Source: Cellulosimicrobium cellulans (lineage in GTDB: Bacteria; Actinomycetota; Actinomycetes; Actinomycetales; Cellulomonadaceae). Taken from it: a stretch of DNA of 64,000 nucleotides. Of this stretch, positions 44,490 to 53,200 are shown one piece after another (the first letter of the stretch is position 1; the number at the start of each line of letters is the position of its first letter). Below the pieces are notes generated by a model. The model searched no databases. It saw nothing but the letters and a program-made list of their open reading frames with translations, and was not told the origin of the DNA. Both the position numbers and the translations under genes were made by a program. The stretch lies in assembly GCF_024124905.1 (NCBI RefSeq), contig NZ_JAMXST010000004.1, forward strand, positions 372,001 through 436,000. The letters run 5' to 3'.

Positions 44490-45452
44490 ATGTACAAGGG
44501 TGCGCGGATCGCCGCCGTCGTGCCGGCCTACCGTGAGGAGGCCATGATCGCGACGGTCGTCACCACGATGCCGGACTTCGTCGACGACATCGTCATCGTG
44601 GACGACTGCAGCCCCGACGGGACCTCCGACGTCGTCAAGGCGCTGGACGACCCGCGCGTGACGCTCGTGCGCCACGAGGTGAACAAGGGCGTCGGCGGGG
44701 CGATCATCACCGGGCACCGCACCGCGATGGGGCTGGGCTCGGACGTCAACGTCGTCATGGCCGGCGACGCCCAGATGGACCCGGACTACCTTCCCGACCT
44801 CTTGGACCCGGTGACGTCCGGCGGCTACGGCTTCGCGAAGGCGAACCGGTTCTTCCGCCCGGACTCGTACACGGGCATGCCCCGATATCGCGTGTTCGGG
44901 AACATCGTGCTCTCGTTCCTCACGAAGTTCGCGTCGGGGTACTGGCACCTCTTCGACCCGCAGAACGGGTACACGGCCATCCGGACGTCCGTGCTGGAGA
45001 AGCTCGCGCTCGACCGCGTCGCGGAGCGCTACAGCTTCGAGAACGACCTGCTCATCCACCTGAACGTGGCCGGCACCGCGGCGGTCGACGTCCCGATCCC
45101 CGCCGTGTACGGCGCCGAGGTGTCGAGCATCCGTCTGGGCAAGGTCGTCCCCGAGCTGCTCAGCCTGCTCTTCCGCGGGTACTGGTACCGGATCTGGTAC
45201 CGGTACGTCCTCTGGTCGTTCTCCGCCGTCGCGCTGCTGCTGTTCTCGGGCCTCCTCCTCACGCTCTTCGGCGTCGTCGCCGGGGTCTGGATCATCGCCG
45301 CGACCTGGGACTCGCCGCCGGCCACGGCCGGGACGGTCCTCCTCGCGGTCACCCCGTTCGTGCTCGGCGTCCAGATGCTCGTGTCGTCGTTGCAGCTCGA
45401 CATCCAGGAGAGCCCCGACACCCCGACGCTCGCACCGTTCGACGAGGGATGA
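44490..45452 (+). CDS. Family 2 glycosyltransferase with C-terminal membrane helices (DPM1/GtrB-like)
   Basis: This 320-residue enzyme has IAAVVPAYREEAMIATVV, VDDCSPDGTSD, the DxD-type GDAQMDPDYLPDLL and NGYTAIRTSVLEKL, as in polyprenyl-phosphate glycosyltransferases. After residue 230 it has two hydrophobic segments (FSAVALLLFSGLLLTLFGVVA and TAGTVLLAVTPFVLGVQMLV) that anchor it. It likely transfers a sugar from a nucleotide to polyprenyl phosphate, and the preceding GtrA protein may flip the product. AAGGAGAGCTGAGG before ATG is a strong ribosome binding site. The next gene overlaps by four bases. Confidence 0.92.
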   Translation: MYKGARIAAVVPAYREEAMIATVVTTMPDFVDDIVIVDDCSPDGTSDVVKALDDPRVTLVRHEVNKGVGGAIITGHRTAMGLGSDVNVVMAGDAQMDPDYLPDLLDPVTSGGYGFAKANRFFRPDSYTGMPRYRVFGNIVLSFLTKFASGYWHLFDPQNGYTAIRTSVLEKLALDRVAERYSFENDLLIHLNVAGTAAVDVPIPAVYGAEVSSIRLGKVVPELLSLLFRGYWYRIWYRYVLWSFSAVALLLFSGLLLTLFGVVAGVWIIAATWDSPPATAGTVLLAVTPFVLGVQMLVSSLQLDIQESPDTPTLAPFDEG

Positions 45453-46696
45453 GCCCCGAGAAGGAGCTCCGCGGCGAGGGCAGGGACGTTCGCCGCGGGG
45501 GGCGACCGGCCCGCGTCACGATCGCGTCGCGGATCTTCCTCCCGGAACCCGCCGCGGCGTCTTTCCGGCTCGCGGCGCTGGCCTCGGCGCTCGCGGACGA
45601 GGGGGCGGAGGTCACCGTCGTGACGGCCTCGGTGCCCGCGTCGATGGTCCCTGGCCCCGAGCACGAGCGCGTCCGTGTGCGGCGCCGCCCCGTGCTCCGG
45701 GACGCCAGCGGGTACGTCCGGGGATACGTCCCCTACCTGAGCTTCGACGTTCCCCTCTTCTTCCGCCTGCTCGCCGGCCGACGGCCCGACGTGGTCGTGG
45801 CCGAGCCACCGCCGACCACGGGCGCGGTGGTGCGCCTGGTGTGCGCTCTCCGACGGGTCCCGTACGTCTACTACGCCGCAGACATCGTCTCGGACGCCGC
45901 CGGGTCGACCGGTGCGCCTCGGCTCGTGGTGGGCGTCGTGCGCGCGCTCGAGCGATTCGCCCTGCGCGGCGCGACATCGGTCCTCACGGTGACGGACGCG
46001 GTCGAGGCACGGGCGTCGCAGCTCGGGGCCTCGCGGACGACCATCGTGCGGCACGGCGTCGACACCGCGACCTTCAACGCCGACGTGGTGCCGCTCGGGC
46101 CCGAGGGCCGGGGCCCGTTCGCCGTGTACGCGGGCAACGCCTCGGAGTGGCACGGTGCCGAGGTCTTCCTCGAGGCCTGGTCCGGCGTCGTGCGAGCCGT
46201 CCCGCGCGCACGCCTCGTCTTCCTCGGACGAGGCAGCATGCACAGCCGTCTCGCCGAGATGGCTGCCGCGCTGCCCGACGGCGGAGCGAGCGTGACGTTC
46301 CTGCCGCAGCAACCGGCAGCCCAGGCAGCCCGTTGGCTCCGCGGCGCCGACGTCGCGCTCTCGAGCATCCGACCCCGGTCGGGGTACGAGTTCGCCATCC
46401 CGACCAAGGCGCTCGCGGCGATGGCGGTCGGCACGCCGGTCCTGCAGGCGGGTCCCGGTCCGGTCGGGCAGATCATCGAGCGGGCGGACGCGGGACGCGC
46501 GGTACCGCACACGTCCGACGCCGTCACGCGCGCGCTGGTGGACATGCTCGAGGCGCCACCGTCTCCTGACGAGCGGCTCCGGATCGCGACGTGGGCCGAC
46601 GAGCACCTCTCGGTGCGCTCGACGGCGGCGGTCGCCGCTCGGCGTGTCCTGGCCTCCGCCGTCCGCGGGGGCGGCGATCTCGAGGAGGGCGGATGA
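45449..46696 (+). CDS. Family 4 glycosyltransferase, WbuB-like
   Basis: This 415-residue GT-B enzyme has an N-terminal domain with FLPEPAAASFRLAALASALA and PYVYYAADI, and a C-terminal nucleotide-sugar domain with FAVYAGNASEWHGAEVFLEA and SGYEFAIPTKALAAMAVGTPVL. This is the WbuB-type subgroup that often transfers acetamido sugars in O-antigen and capsule assembly. It is part of a run of overlapping genes (ATGA with the previous and the next) and so is cotranslated with the lipid-sugar enzymes. The donor sugar is not known; the diacetamido uronic acid made nearby is a candidate. Confidence 0.88.
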   Translation: MSPEKELRGEGRDVRRGGRPARVTIASRIFLPEPAAASFRLAALASALADEGAEVTVVTASVPASMVPGPEHERVRVRRRPVLRDASGYVRGYVPYLSFDVPLFFRLLAGRRPDVVVAEPPPTTGAVVRLVCALRRVPYVYYAADIVSDAAGSTGAPRLVVGVVRALERFALRGATSVLTVTDAVEARASQLGASRTTIVRHGVDTATFNADVVPLGPEGRGPFAVYAGNASEWHGAEVFLEAWSGVVRAVPRARLVFLGRGSMHSRLAEMAAALPDGGASVTFLPQQPAAQAARWLRGADVALSSIRPRSGYEFAIPTKALAAMAVGTPVLQAGPGPVGQIIERADAGRAVPHTSDAVTRALVDMLEAPPSPDERLRIATWADEHLSVRSTAAVAARRVLASAVRGGGDLEEGG

Positions 46697-47850
46697 CGAC
46701 GCGTGCATGGGGCGACGAACCGGTCGTCGACGTCTTTCTCGGCGTGCACAGCACGTCTCGACCTGTCGAGCGAGCGGTGCGCGCCGCGCTGCGGAACACC
46801 GTTCCGGTCCGCGTCACGGTGGTCGCGCACAACGTCGGGTCGCAGGCGGTGCGTGACCGTCTCGGGGCGCTCGCGAACGACCGGCGCGTGCGCATCGTCG
46901 AGCTGCAGGACGGCGTGCGCTCTCCGGCGAACGCGTTCAACAAGGGTCTCGAGGTCTCGACCGCCACGTACGTGAGCGTCGTCGGTTCCGACGACGAGCT
47001 CGCGCCAGGTGCGCTCGATGCCTGGGTCGCGCTCGCCGAACGCCACTCTGCCGACGTCGTCGTCGCGCCGATCTTCCGCATCCCGACCGGGCCCGTGCCG
47101 TCCCCTCGGGTGCGGGCGTGGCACCGGGGTCCGCTGGACGGTGACCGAGACCGTCTCTTCGAGCGGACCGCGCCTCTCGGCCTGCTGCGCCGGGTGCGCT
47201 TCGCGGACCTGCGCTACCCCGAGGGTCTGCCGCGCGGCGTGGACCAGGCGTACGGACTCCACCTCTGGTTCACGGGTGCGCGCATCGTGTTCGACCCTTC
47301 GAGCCCCGCGTATCTCGAGCACGACGACCAGCAGGACCGGGTGACCCGCGCGGGCGGGCGCGCGCGCGACGACCTGGCGTACCTGGGGTCGATCGAGCAA
47401 GGAGAGGCGTTCCGGAGGATGTCGACGGCCGCGAGACGGGCCGTCGCCGCCAAGATCGTGCGCGTGCACGTGCTCAGTGCCGTCGAACGGCGGATCGGCG
47501 CGGACGGGCTCGACCCGGAAGACCGTGAGGACGTCGCGTCGGCGGTCGCCCGGCTCACCTCCTGGGCACCGGGTGTCCTCGGCCTCCTCGCGATCCGTGA
47601 CCATCGAGCCCTCACCCGTGCGCTGAGTGCCGACGCGTCGGCCGAACAGCTGCGAGCGGCGTTCGGCGGGCGGTCGCGGTACCTCTCGCCGGGGGCGCTC
47701 GTCACACGAAACCCGCTGAGACTGCTCCATCGCCACGCGCCCCTGCGGTCGCTCGTCGCCGGCTACGTGGTCGCGCGGCGCATCCGTGAGGCGCGGGCGG
47801 CAGCGGCGCGCACGGATGCGCAGTCCCCCGCGGGGGACGTGGGCGCGTGA
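46693..47850 (+). CDS. Family 2 glycosyltransferase
   Basis: This 385-residue protein starts with a GT-A fold: VDVFLGVHSTSRPVERAVRAAL, SPANAFNKGLEVSTATYVSVV and the metal motif GSDDELAPGALDAW. The middle has DQAYGLHLWFTGARIVFD, and the C-terminal 120 residues are basic and helical without a known domain. It has no signal peptide or membrane helix. The start overlaps the stop of the family 4 enzyme and its own stop overlaps the next start (GTGA), so it belongs to the same polycistronic unit. Confidence 0.85.
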   Translation: MTTRAWGDEPVVDVFLGVHSTSRPVERAVRAALRNTVPVRVTVVAHNVGSQAVRDRLGALANDRRVRIVELQDGVRSPANAFNKGLEVSTATYVSVVGSDDELAPGALDAWVALAERHSADVVVAPIFRIPTGPVPSPRVRAWHRGPLDGDRDRLFERTAPLGLLRRVRFADLRYPEGLPRGVDQAYGLHLWFTGARIVFDPSSPAYLEHDDQQDRVTRAGGRARDDLAYLGSIEQGEAFRRMSTAARRAVAAKIVRVHVLSAVERRIGADGLDPEDREDVASAVARLTSWAPGVLGLLAIRDHRALTRALSADASAEQLRAAFGGRSRYLSPGALVTRNPLRLLHRHAPLRSLVAGYVVARRIREARAAAARTDAQSPAGDVGA

Positions 47851-49049
47851 CGGGAAAGCCCTCTGCGCGGTGGCGACGGGTGCTGTCGTGGATCGTCTCC
47901 TGGCTCCCGCCGGCGTTGTTCCTCCGGGTCGTGCCGTGGTTCGGACGCAGGGAGCGGGGCGCGGCTCCTCGCGTGCAGGTCCCGTCGACGCCGGTGCGTC
48001 TGTTCCTCGGCCCGGCGAACTCGGCGGGCCAGGGCTGGGAGTGGGCTCGTGCCGCTGAGCGGGGCCTCGAGGGGGTCGGTGCCCGGAACATGGCCTACCG
48101 GCGTCCGCTGCCCTTCGAGGCCGACGTCGACGCGCCCCGCGTGCTGCGAGGCTCGCGGGCCTGGCAGCATGCGCAGCGCCGTGCCGTGCGGAAGTTCACC
48201 CACGTCGTCGTCGAGGCGCAGCTTCCGCTGTTCCCCGCTCTCGGGCAGGACGTCGAGGCGGAGATCCAGAGCCTGCGGGCCGCGGGGATCTCGGTCGCGA
48301 CGTTGTGCCACGGCAGCGACATCCGTCGTCCGAGCGCGCACGCGGAACGCGACCCGTGGTCGCCGTTCCTCCTCGAGTCGTACACCGACACGGCGGCACT
48401 GGAGGCGCGCACCGGACGTAACCACGACCTGCTGCGGCGCCTCCACGACGCGGGGGTCCCCGCGTTCGTCTCGACGCCGGACCTGCTCCTCGACGTCCCG
48501 TGGGCGACGTGGCTGCCCGTGGTCGTCGACGTGCCGCGGTGGAGGTCCACGACCGTCCCGCTCGAGCGCGCAGTCCCCGTCGTCGTCCATGCCCCGAGCC
48601 GTGCCGCGCTCAAGGGCACCGATCTCGTCGAGCCCGTCCTCCGGGACCTCGAGCGGTCCGGACTCGTGGAGTACCGCCAGGCGACGGGGCTCGACCGCGA
48701 CGAGATGCTGGAGCTGTACCGCGGGGCCGACGTCGTCGTCGACCAGCTCCGTCTCGGTATCTACGGCGTGGCGGCCTGCGAGGCGATGGCGGCGGGCAGG
48801 GTCGTCGTCTCGCACGTCGACGAGCACTCGCGTCGGCTGGCGAAGGAGGCGGCCCACCACGACCTTCCCGTGGTCGAGGCGACGTCCGACACGCTTCGCG
48901 GCGTCCTCCTCGACGTCCTCGAGCATCGGGACCGGGCTCAGCGGGTCGCGGCCCGGGGCCCGGTGTTCGTCGAGACGCTCCACGACGGCCGCGCGTCGGC
49001 GCGGGCGCTCGCCCCCTTCCTGTCCGGACCCCCGACCGCACGTCGGTAG
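47847..49049 (+). CDS. GT-B glycosyltransferase
   Basis: This 400-residue protein shows the layout of a GT-B transferase: an N-terminal domain with RLFLGPANSAGQGWEWARAAER and LCHGSDIRRPS, and a C-terminal part with VVHAPSRAALKGTDLVEPVL and MLELYRGADVVVDQL followed by GVAACEAMAAGRVVVSH. The last motif matches the donor-binding helix of GT1/GT4 enzymes. A hydrophobic stretch near residue 15 (VLSWIVSWLPPALFLRVV) may associate it with the membrane. It is the last of four overlapping genes. A -10-like TAGACT overlaps its stop codon and could start transcription of the next gene. Confidence 0.8.
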   Translation: MTGKPSARWRRVLSWIVSWLPPALFLRVVPWFGRRERGAAPRVQVPSTPVRLFLGPANSAGQGWEWARAAERGLEGVGARNMAYRRPLPFEADVDAPRVLRGSRAWQHAQRRAVRKFTHVVVEAQLPLFPALGQDVEAEIQSLRAAGISVATLCHGSDIRRPSAHAERDPWSPFLLESYTDTAALEARTGRNHDLLRRLHDAGVPAFVSTPDLLLDVPWATWLPVVVDVPRWRSTTVPLERAVPVVVHAPSRAALKGTDLVEPVLRDLERSGLVEYRQATGLDRDEMLELYRGADVVVDQLRLGIYGVAACEAMAAGRVVVSHVDEHSRRLAKEAAHHDLPVVEATSDTLRGVLLDVLEHRDRAQRVAARGPVFVETLHDGRASARALAPFLSGPPTARR

Positions 49050-49084
49050 ACTCGATCGGTTGCTGAACCCCGACCTGGAGCGTC

Positions 49085-50272
49085 ATGCGTATCGCGTACA
49101 TCGTCCACAACGACACCCATGGTGATTCGCGGGTCCTGAAGTATCTCGACTCCGCAGCAGGGCAGGGGTACGAGGCACGGTTGTTCGCGGTCGGCGGCGG
49201 CGAGTCACGGTTTCCTCCGGGCGAGGAGCACCGAGCCGGCGGCGGCGTGATCGTCCGGCTCGGTCCTCGCGCTCGGCGTGAGGGCAAGGCTCGACCGGCA
49301 CGGAAGTCTCGGCTCCGCTGGTTGCAGCTGGGCGTGCGGCAGTGGACCTTCGGCTTTCGGGCCGCGGCGCGGATCCGGCGGTGGAAGCCCGACGTCGTGC
49401 ACGCGCACGACGCCGACACGTTGTTCGCAGCGCTCCTCGTGCACATGGTCGGCAGGACTCCGTTCGTCTACGACGCGCACGAGCTGTGGGAGGGGCAGAA
49501 GCTCCCCTCGTGGATCGCGGCCTACTATCGGTGGATCCTGAACAGGTCTGCGAGGAGATGGGCGGGGACGATCACCGTGTCAGGCGGGATCCAGGAGTGG
49601 ATGGTGCAGCGGTTCGCTCTCGCCTCGCCGCCCGTCCTGGTCCGGAACGTCCCTCTCGCGGCCTCGGTGCCGGCACCGGGGAGCACGGGGAGCCTGCGAT
49701 CGCGTGGTGAGGTGCCCGCGGGGAGCCGCGTCGTCGTGCACGTCGGGCTCATGGGGCCCGCACGCGGCGTCGTCGAGACCGTGCAGGCGATGAAGCTCCT
49801 CCCCGCGGACGTCTATCTCGTGCTGATCGGCCCGGCGCCGCAGCGGTCTCGGGACTCGATCGCCGCCATCGCCGAGGAGCACGGTGTCGTCGACCGTGTG
49901 CGGTTCGTCGACCCGGTGCCTCCCGACGACGTGCCGACGGTCATCTCGGACGCGGACGTGTCCGTCGTGTACCCCCAGCCGGTGACGCTCAACGCCCTGT
50001 ACAGCCTGCCCAACAAGCTGTTCCAGTCGATCCAGGCGGGACTGCCCGTCGTCGCGTCCGACACCCCGGACGTCGCCGACGTCGTGACGACGCTGGGCGT
50101 CGGACCTGTCGCCCCGGCGCGAGACGTCCCCGCGCTCGCCCACGCGATCGCGGACGTCCTCGACGGGGGCGACCAGTACCGCGAGGCGTCCCGCCGTGCC
50201 GCGCCGCTCACGACCTGGGAGCACGAGTTCGAGCGCGCGGACTCCCTCTACCGTTCGGTGGTCGGCGCGTGA
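49085..50272 (+). CDS. Family 4 glycosyltransferase
   Basis: This 395-residue GT-B enzyme has MRIAYIVHNDTHGDSRVLKY, DVVHAHDADTLFAALLVHM, FVYDAHELWEGQ and the C-terminal VVVHVGLMGPARGVVETVQAM, YSLPNKLFQSIQAGLPVVAS donor-binding region. The PNKxFxxxQAGLP motif is shared with the two glycosyltransferases at 53197 and 54377, so these are relatives. A TAGACT box 32 bases upstream and GGAG before ATG support an own start of transcription. The stop overlaps the start of the ABC transporter gene by four bases. Confidence 0.88.
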   Translation: MRIAYIVHNDTHGDSRVLKYLDSAAGQGYEARLFAVGGGESRFPPGEEHRAGGGVIVRLGPRARREGKARPARKSRLRWLQLGVRQWTFGFRAAARIRRWKPDVVHAHDADTLFAALLVHMVGRTPFVYDAHELWEGQKLPSWIAAYYRWILNRSARRWAGTITVSGGIQEWMVQRFALASPPVLVRNVPLAASVPAPGSTGSLRSRGEVPAGSRVVVHVGLMGPARGVVETVQAMKLLPADVYLVLIGPAPQRSRDSIAAIAEEHGVVDRVRFVDPVPPDDVPTVISDADVSVVYPQPVTLNALYSLPNKLFQSIQAGLPVVASDTPDVADVVTTLGVGPVAPARDVPALAHAIADVLDGGDQYREASRRAAPLTTWEHEFERADSLYRSVVGA

Positions 50273-52053
50273 AGCGGATCCTCGACCAGTACCGGTCGAT
50301 CTCCCCGTACCTGCCGCGCAGCGCGCACCGCTTCCTGATCTTCTTCTCCATCGCCACGGCGTTCCTGTCGGTGCTCGACGTCGTCGCCCTCATGCTGCTG
50401 TCGAGCGTGCTCGCCGCCGCGGTGGGCGGTGACAGCATCACGATCCCGTTCGTGGGATCCCTGTCCACCGACTACATCCCGACGCTCATCCTCGTGCTGT
50501 CGGGAGTCGTGCTCCTCAAGTCCGCGCTCGGCGTCGCGCTCCAGTGGAAGGCGACCCGGCACTTCGCCAAGTTCGAGCTCTCGGTCGGCGACCACCTCTT
50601 CCGGTCCTACATCCACTCGCCGTGGACCGAGCGCATCAACATCAGCACGCCACGGGTCATCCAGCTCACCGACGGAGGAGTGGCGAGCGTGGTCGGCGGC
50701 CTGCTGCTGCCTCTGACGACCGTCCCCGGGCTCGTGGTCACGGCCGTCGGCGTCGTCGTGATCATCTTCCTCCAGCAGCCGATGACCGGTCTCATCACCC
50801 TGACCTACCTCGGGGCCATCGGCGTCCTCCAGTACTACGTGCTCGGGAAGCGGACGCGCGTGGCGGCGCGGGTCGCCCGTGACTCGTCCCTCAAGGTGGC
50901 GGGACTGCTGACCGGCATGATGGCCGCCCTCAAGGAGATCACGCTGCGTGAGAAGGAGGACGAGGTCGCGCAGGCGATCGCCGTCACGCGTACTCGGACC
51001 TCGACGGCTCGGTCGAACCTCTACTTCCTGAGGTCGGTCCCACGCTTCGTCCTCGACGCCGCCGTCATCGGCGGGTTCGTCCTCACGGGAGGCGTGGGCT
51101 ATCTCTCGGGAGGGATGACCGAGGCGATCGCCGCGCTGGCGCTCTTCGGGATCGCCGGATTCCGTCTGGTCCCCTCGATCACGGCGTTCCAGTCGATCGC
51201 GACGAGCTCCGTGTCTGCGGACCCCTACATCAAGACCATCATCGGCGACATCAAGCGCTCCCAGGAGCGCGAGATGCCTGCACCGCCCCAGGCTGGGCAC
51301 GTGGGGGAGAGCGCACCGGCGTCGACGGCCATCGAGATGAGAGACGTCTCGTACACCTATCCGACGGCGACGGAACCCGCGCTGCGCGACGTGGACCTCA
51401 CGATCCCGTTCGGCTCGACGGTCGGGATCGTCGGAGCCTCCGGTGCGGGGAAGTCGACCCTCGTCGACATCCTTCTGGGCCTGCTCGTACCCAGCGACGG
51501 GACCGTGTCCTTCGGCGGGGGAGCGCACGCGCAGAGCGCGGAGTCGTGGCGTCGGCGGGTCGGCTACGTGCCTCAGGCGGTCGCGCTCTTCGACGGGTCG
51601 ATCGCCCAGAACGTCGCCCTGACGTGGGGCGGGGACTTCGACCGGGACAAGGTCGAGCAGGCGCTCCGACGCGCCCAGCTCTGGGACACGGTCACGGCAC
51701 GGCCGCGAGGCATGGACGAACGGATCGGTGAGGGAGGACTGGCGCTGTCAGGTGGGCAGCGGCAGCGGCTGGGCATCGCCCGCGCTCTGTACTCCGACCC
51801 GCTCGTCATCGTGCTCGACGAGGCGACCAGTGCGCTGGACACCAAGACCGAGGCCGACGTCACCTCCGCGATCAGAGAGCTCGCGGGAGACGTGACGGTG
51901 ATCTCCGTGGCACACCGGCTCTCGACCATCCGCGACGCTGATCTCGTCCTGTACATGGAGACCGGGGAGATCATCGCGTCGGGATCGTTCGACGAGGTCG
52001 TCGCGGCGAACCCGGCGTTCCACGTGCAGGCCAGCCTGGCGGGTCTCGTGTAG
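50269..52053 (+). CDS. ABC half-transporter, candidate lipid-linked glycan flippase
   Basis: This 594-residue protein fuses a membrane domain of about six helices (1-335; FLIFFSIATAFLSVLDVVALML, IPTLILVLSGVVLLK, LVVTAVGVVVIIFLQQP) to an ATPase. The ATPase has Walker A VGASGAGKSTLVDILL, signature LSGGQRQRLGIARALY, Walker B IVLDEATSALD and H-loop SVAHRLSTI. It works as a homodimer. The context, between glycosyltransferase genes, recalls PglK/WlaB, which flips lipid-linked oligosaccharides, so export of the local glycan is the best guess; sequence alone does not exclude a peptide or lipid exporter. It begins with GTG overlapping the upstream TGA. Confidence 0.85.
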   Translation: MKRILDQYRSISPYLPRSAHRFLIFFSIATAFLSVLDVVALMLLSSVLAAAVGGDSITIPFVGSLSTDYIPTLILVLSGVVLLKSALGVALQWKATRHFAKFELSVGDHLFRSYIHSPWTERINISTPRVIQLTDGGVASVVGGLLLPLTTVPGLVVTAVGVVVIIFLQQPMTGLITLTYLGAIGVLQYYVLGKRTRVAARVARDSSLKVAGLLTGMMAALKEITLREKEDEVAQAIAVTRTRTSTARSNLYFLRSVPRFVLDAAVIGGFVLTGGVGYLSGGMTEAIAALALFGIAGFRLVPSITAFQSIATSSVSADPYIKTIIGDIKRSQEREMPAPPQAGHVGESAPASTAIEMRDVSYTYPTATEPALRDVDLTIPFGSTVGIVGASGAGKSTLVDILLGLLVPSDGTVSFGGGAHAQSAESWRRRVGYVPQAVALFDGSIAQNVALTWGGDFDRDKVEQALRRAQLWDTVTARPRGMDERIGEGGLALSGGQRQRLGIARALYSDPLVIVLDEATSALDTKTEADVTSAIRELAGDVTVISVAHRLSTIRDADLVLYMETGEIIASGSFDEVVAANPAFHVQASLAGLV

Positions 52054-52087
52054 TGAGGTTCCACATCGGCAGGACAGGGGTGAGCAC

Positions 52088-53200
52088 GTGCGCGTGACCA
52101 TGGTGACGGCGTGGTATCCGAGCCAGGCGTCTCCGGTGTCCGGTGTGTTCGTGCAGCGGGACGCCGAGCTCGTGGCGACGGCGCACGAGGTCGAGGTGGT
52201 TCACCTCGTCGATCCGGGCCTGCTGTCGCCCGCGGACCGGGAAGCGGACGCCGAGGCCGCCCGGAGCGGTGCGGTCCCCGTCACGCGGATCGAGATGTCG
52301 CGGACCAACCCGTTCGACGTCGGGCGCGCGGCGCGCGTCCTTCGCCCTGTGCTGGCCGGCGCGGACGTCATCCATACCCACGCGTTCCCCACGCTCTTCG
52401 CCTTCGCGGGACGGCGCCCCCCGCGGCCGTGGGTCCACACCGAGCACTGGTCCGGCATCGGGGACCCCGGCTCTCTCAGCCCCCGCGGACGCGCGGTCAT
52501 GCGGCTGACCGCGCCGCTCCTGCGACGCCCGGACGTCGTCACCGCGGTGAGCAACCACCTGGCCGACCAGGTCCGGATCCACCGTGGCTCCCGCCCGGTG
52601 TCGGTCGTTCCGTCGGTCGTTCCCGGAGCGCCCGTGGTGCCACCGCCGCGTGACCCGGACCAGGTCCGGCTGGTGGGTGTCGGTGGGCTCCACGAGGGGA
52701 AGGACCCGCTCCTCGCTCTCCGGACGGCGCAAGAGCTCCGACGGCAGGGTCTTCCGGCGAGTCTCACCTGGGTGGGTGACGGGCCGCTCCGCTCCGTGCT
52801 CGAGAGCGCCGCCGGTCCGGACGACCGGCTGGTCCTGCTCGGCCACGCCGACGCAGCGGGGGTGGCCGCCGCGCTCGACGCCGCCGACATCTTCATCCTC
52901 CCCACGCGAGGAGAGACGCTCTGTCTCAGTGCGATCGAGGCCATCACGCACGGGCGTCCGGTGGTCCTCGGCGCCCGCGGCGGGCAGCGTGACTACGTCG
53001 TCGACGACAACGGCGTGCTGGTCGAGGAGCGTTCGGCGGCGGCGTACGCGGCCGCTGTCGTCGACCTCTGGAGCCGTCGCGAGGAGCTCACCCCCGAACG
53101 AGTCGTTGCGACCATCGGTGACAGGTTCCACGGCCCGCGAGTGCTCGACGGCTACGAGTCTGCGTACGAGCGCGCGATGTCCACCAGGAGACGACGATGA
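52088..53200 (+). CDS. Family 4 glycosyltransferase
   Basis: This 370-residue GT-B enzyme begins VTMVTAWYPSQASPVSGVFVQ and has a canonical family 4 C-terminus: VRLVGVGGLHEGKDPLLALRTA, LTWVGDGPLRSVLES, LLGHADAAGVAAALDAADIF and PTRGETLCLSAIEAITHGRPVV with the E-x7-E pair that binds the nucleotide sugar. There is no signal peptide. It lies 34 bases after the ABC transporter and overlaps the next glycosyltransferase by four bases, within the glycan assembly run. Confidence 0.9.
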   Translation: MRVTMVTAWYPSQASPVSGVFVQRDAELVATAHEVEVVHLVDPGLLSPADREADAEAARSGAVPVTRIEMSRTNPFDVGRAARVLRPVLAGADVIHTHAFPTLFAFAGRRPPRPWVHTEHWSGIGDPGSLSPRGRAVMRLTAPLLRRPDVVTAVSNHLADQVRIHRGSRPVSVVPSVVPGAPVVPPPRDPDQVRLVGVGGLHEGKDPLLALRTAQELRRQGLPASLTWVGDGPLRSVLESAAGPDDRLVLLGHADAAGVAAALDAADIFILPTRGETLCLSAIEAITHGRPVVLGARGGQRDYVVDDNGVLVEERSAAAYAAAVVDLWSRREELTPERVVATIGDRFHGPRVLDGYESAYERAMSTRRRR

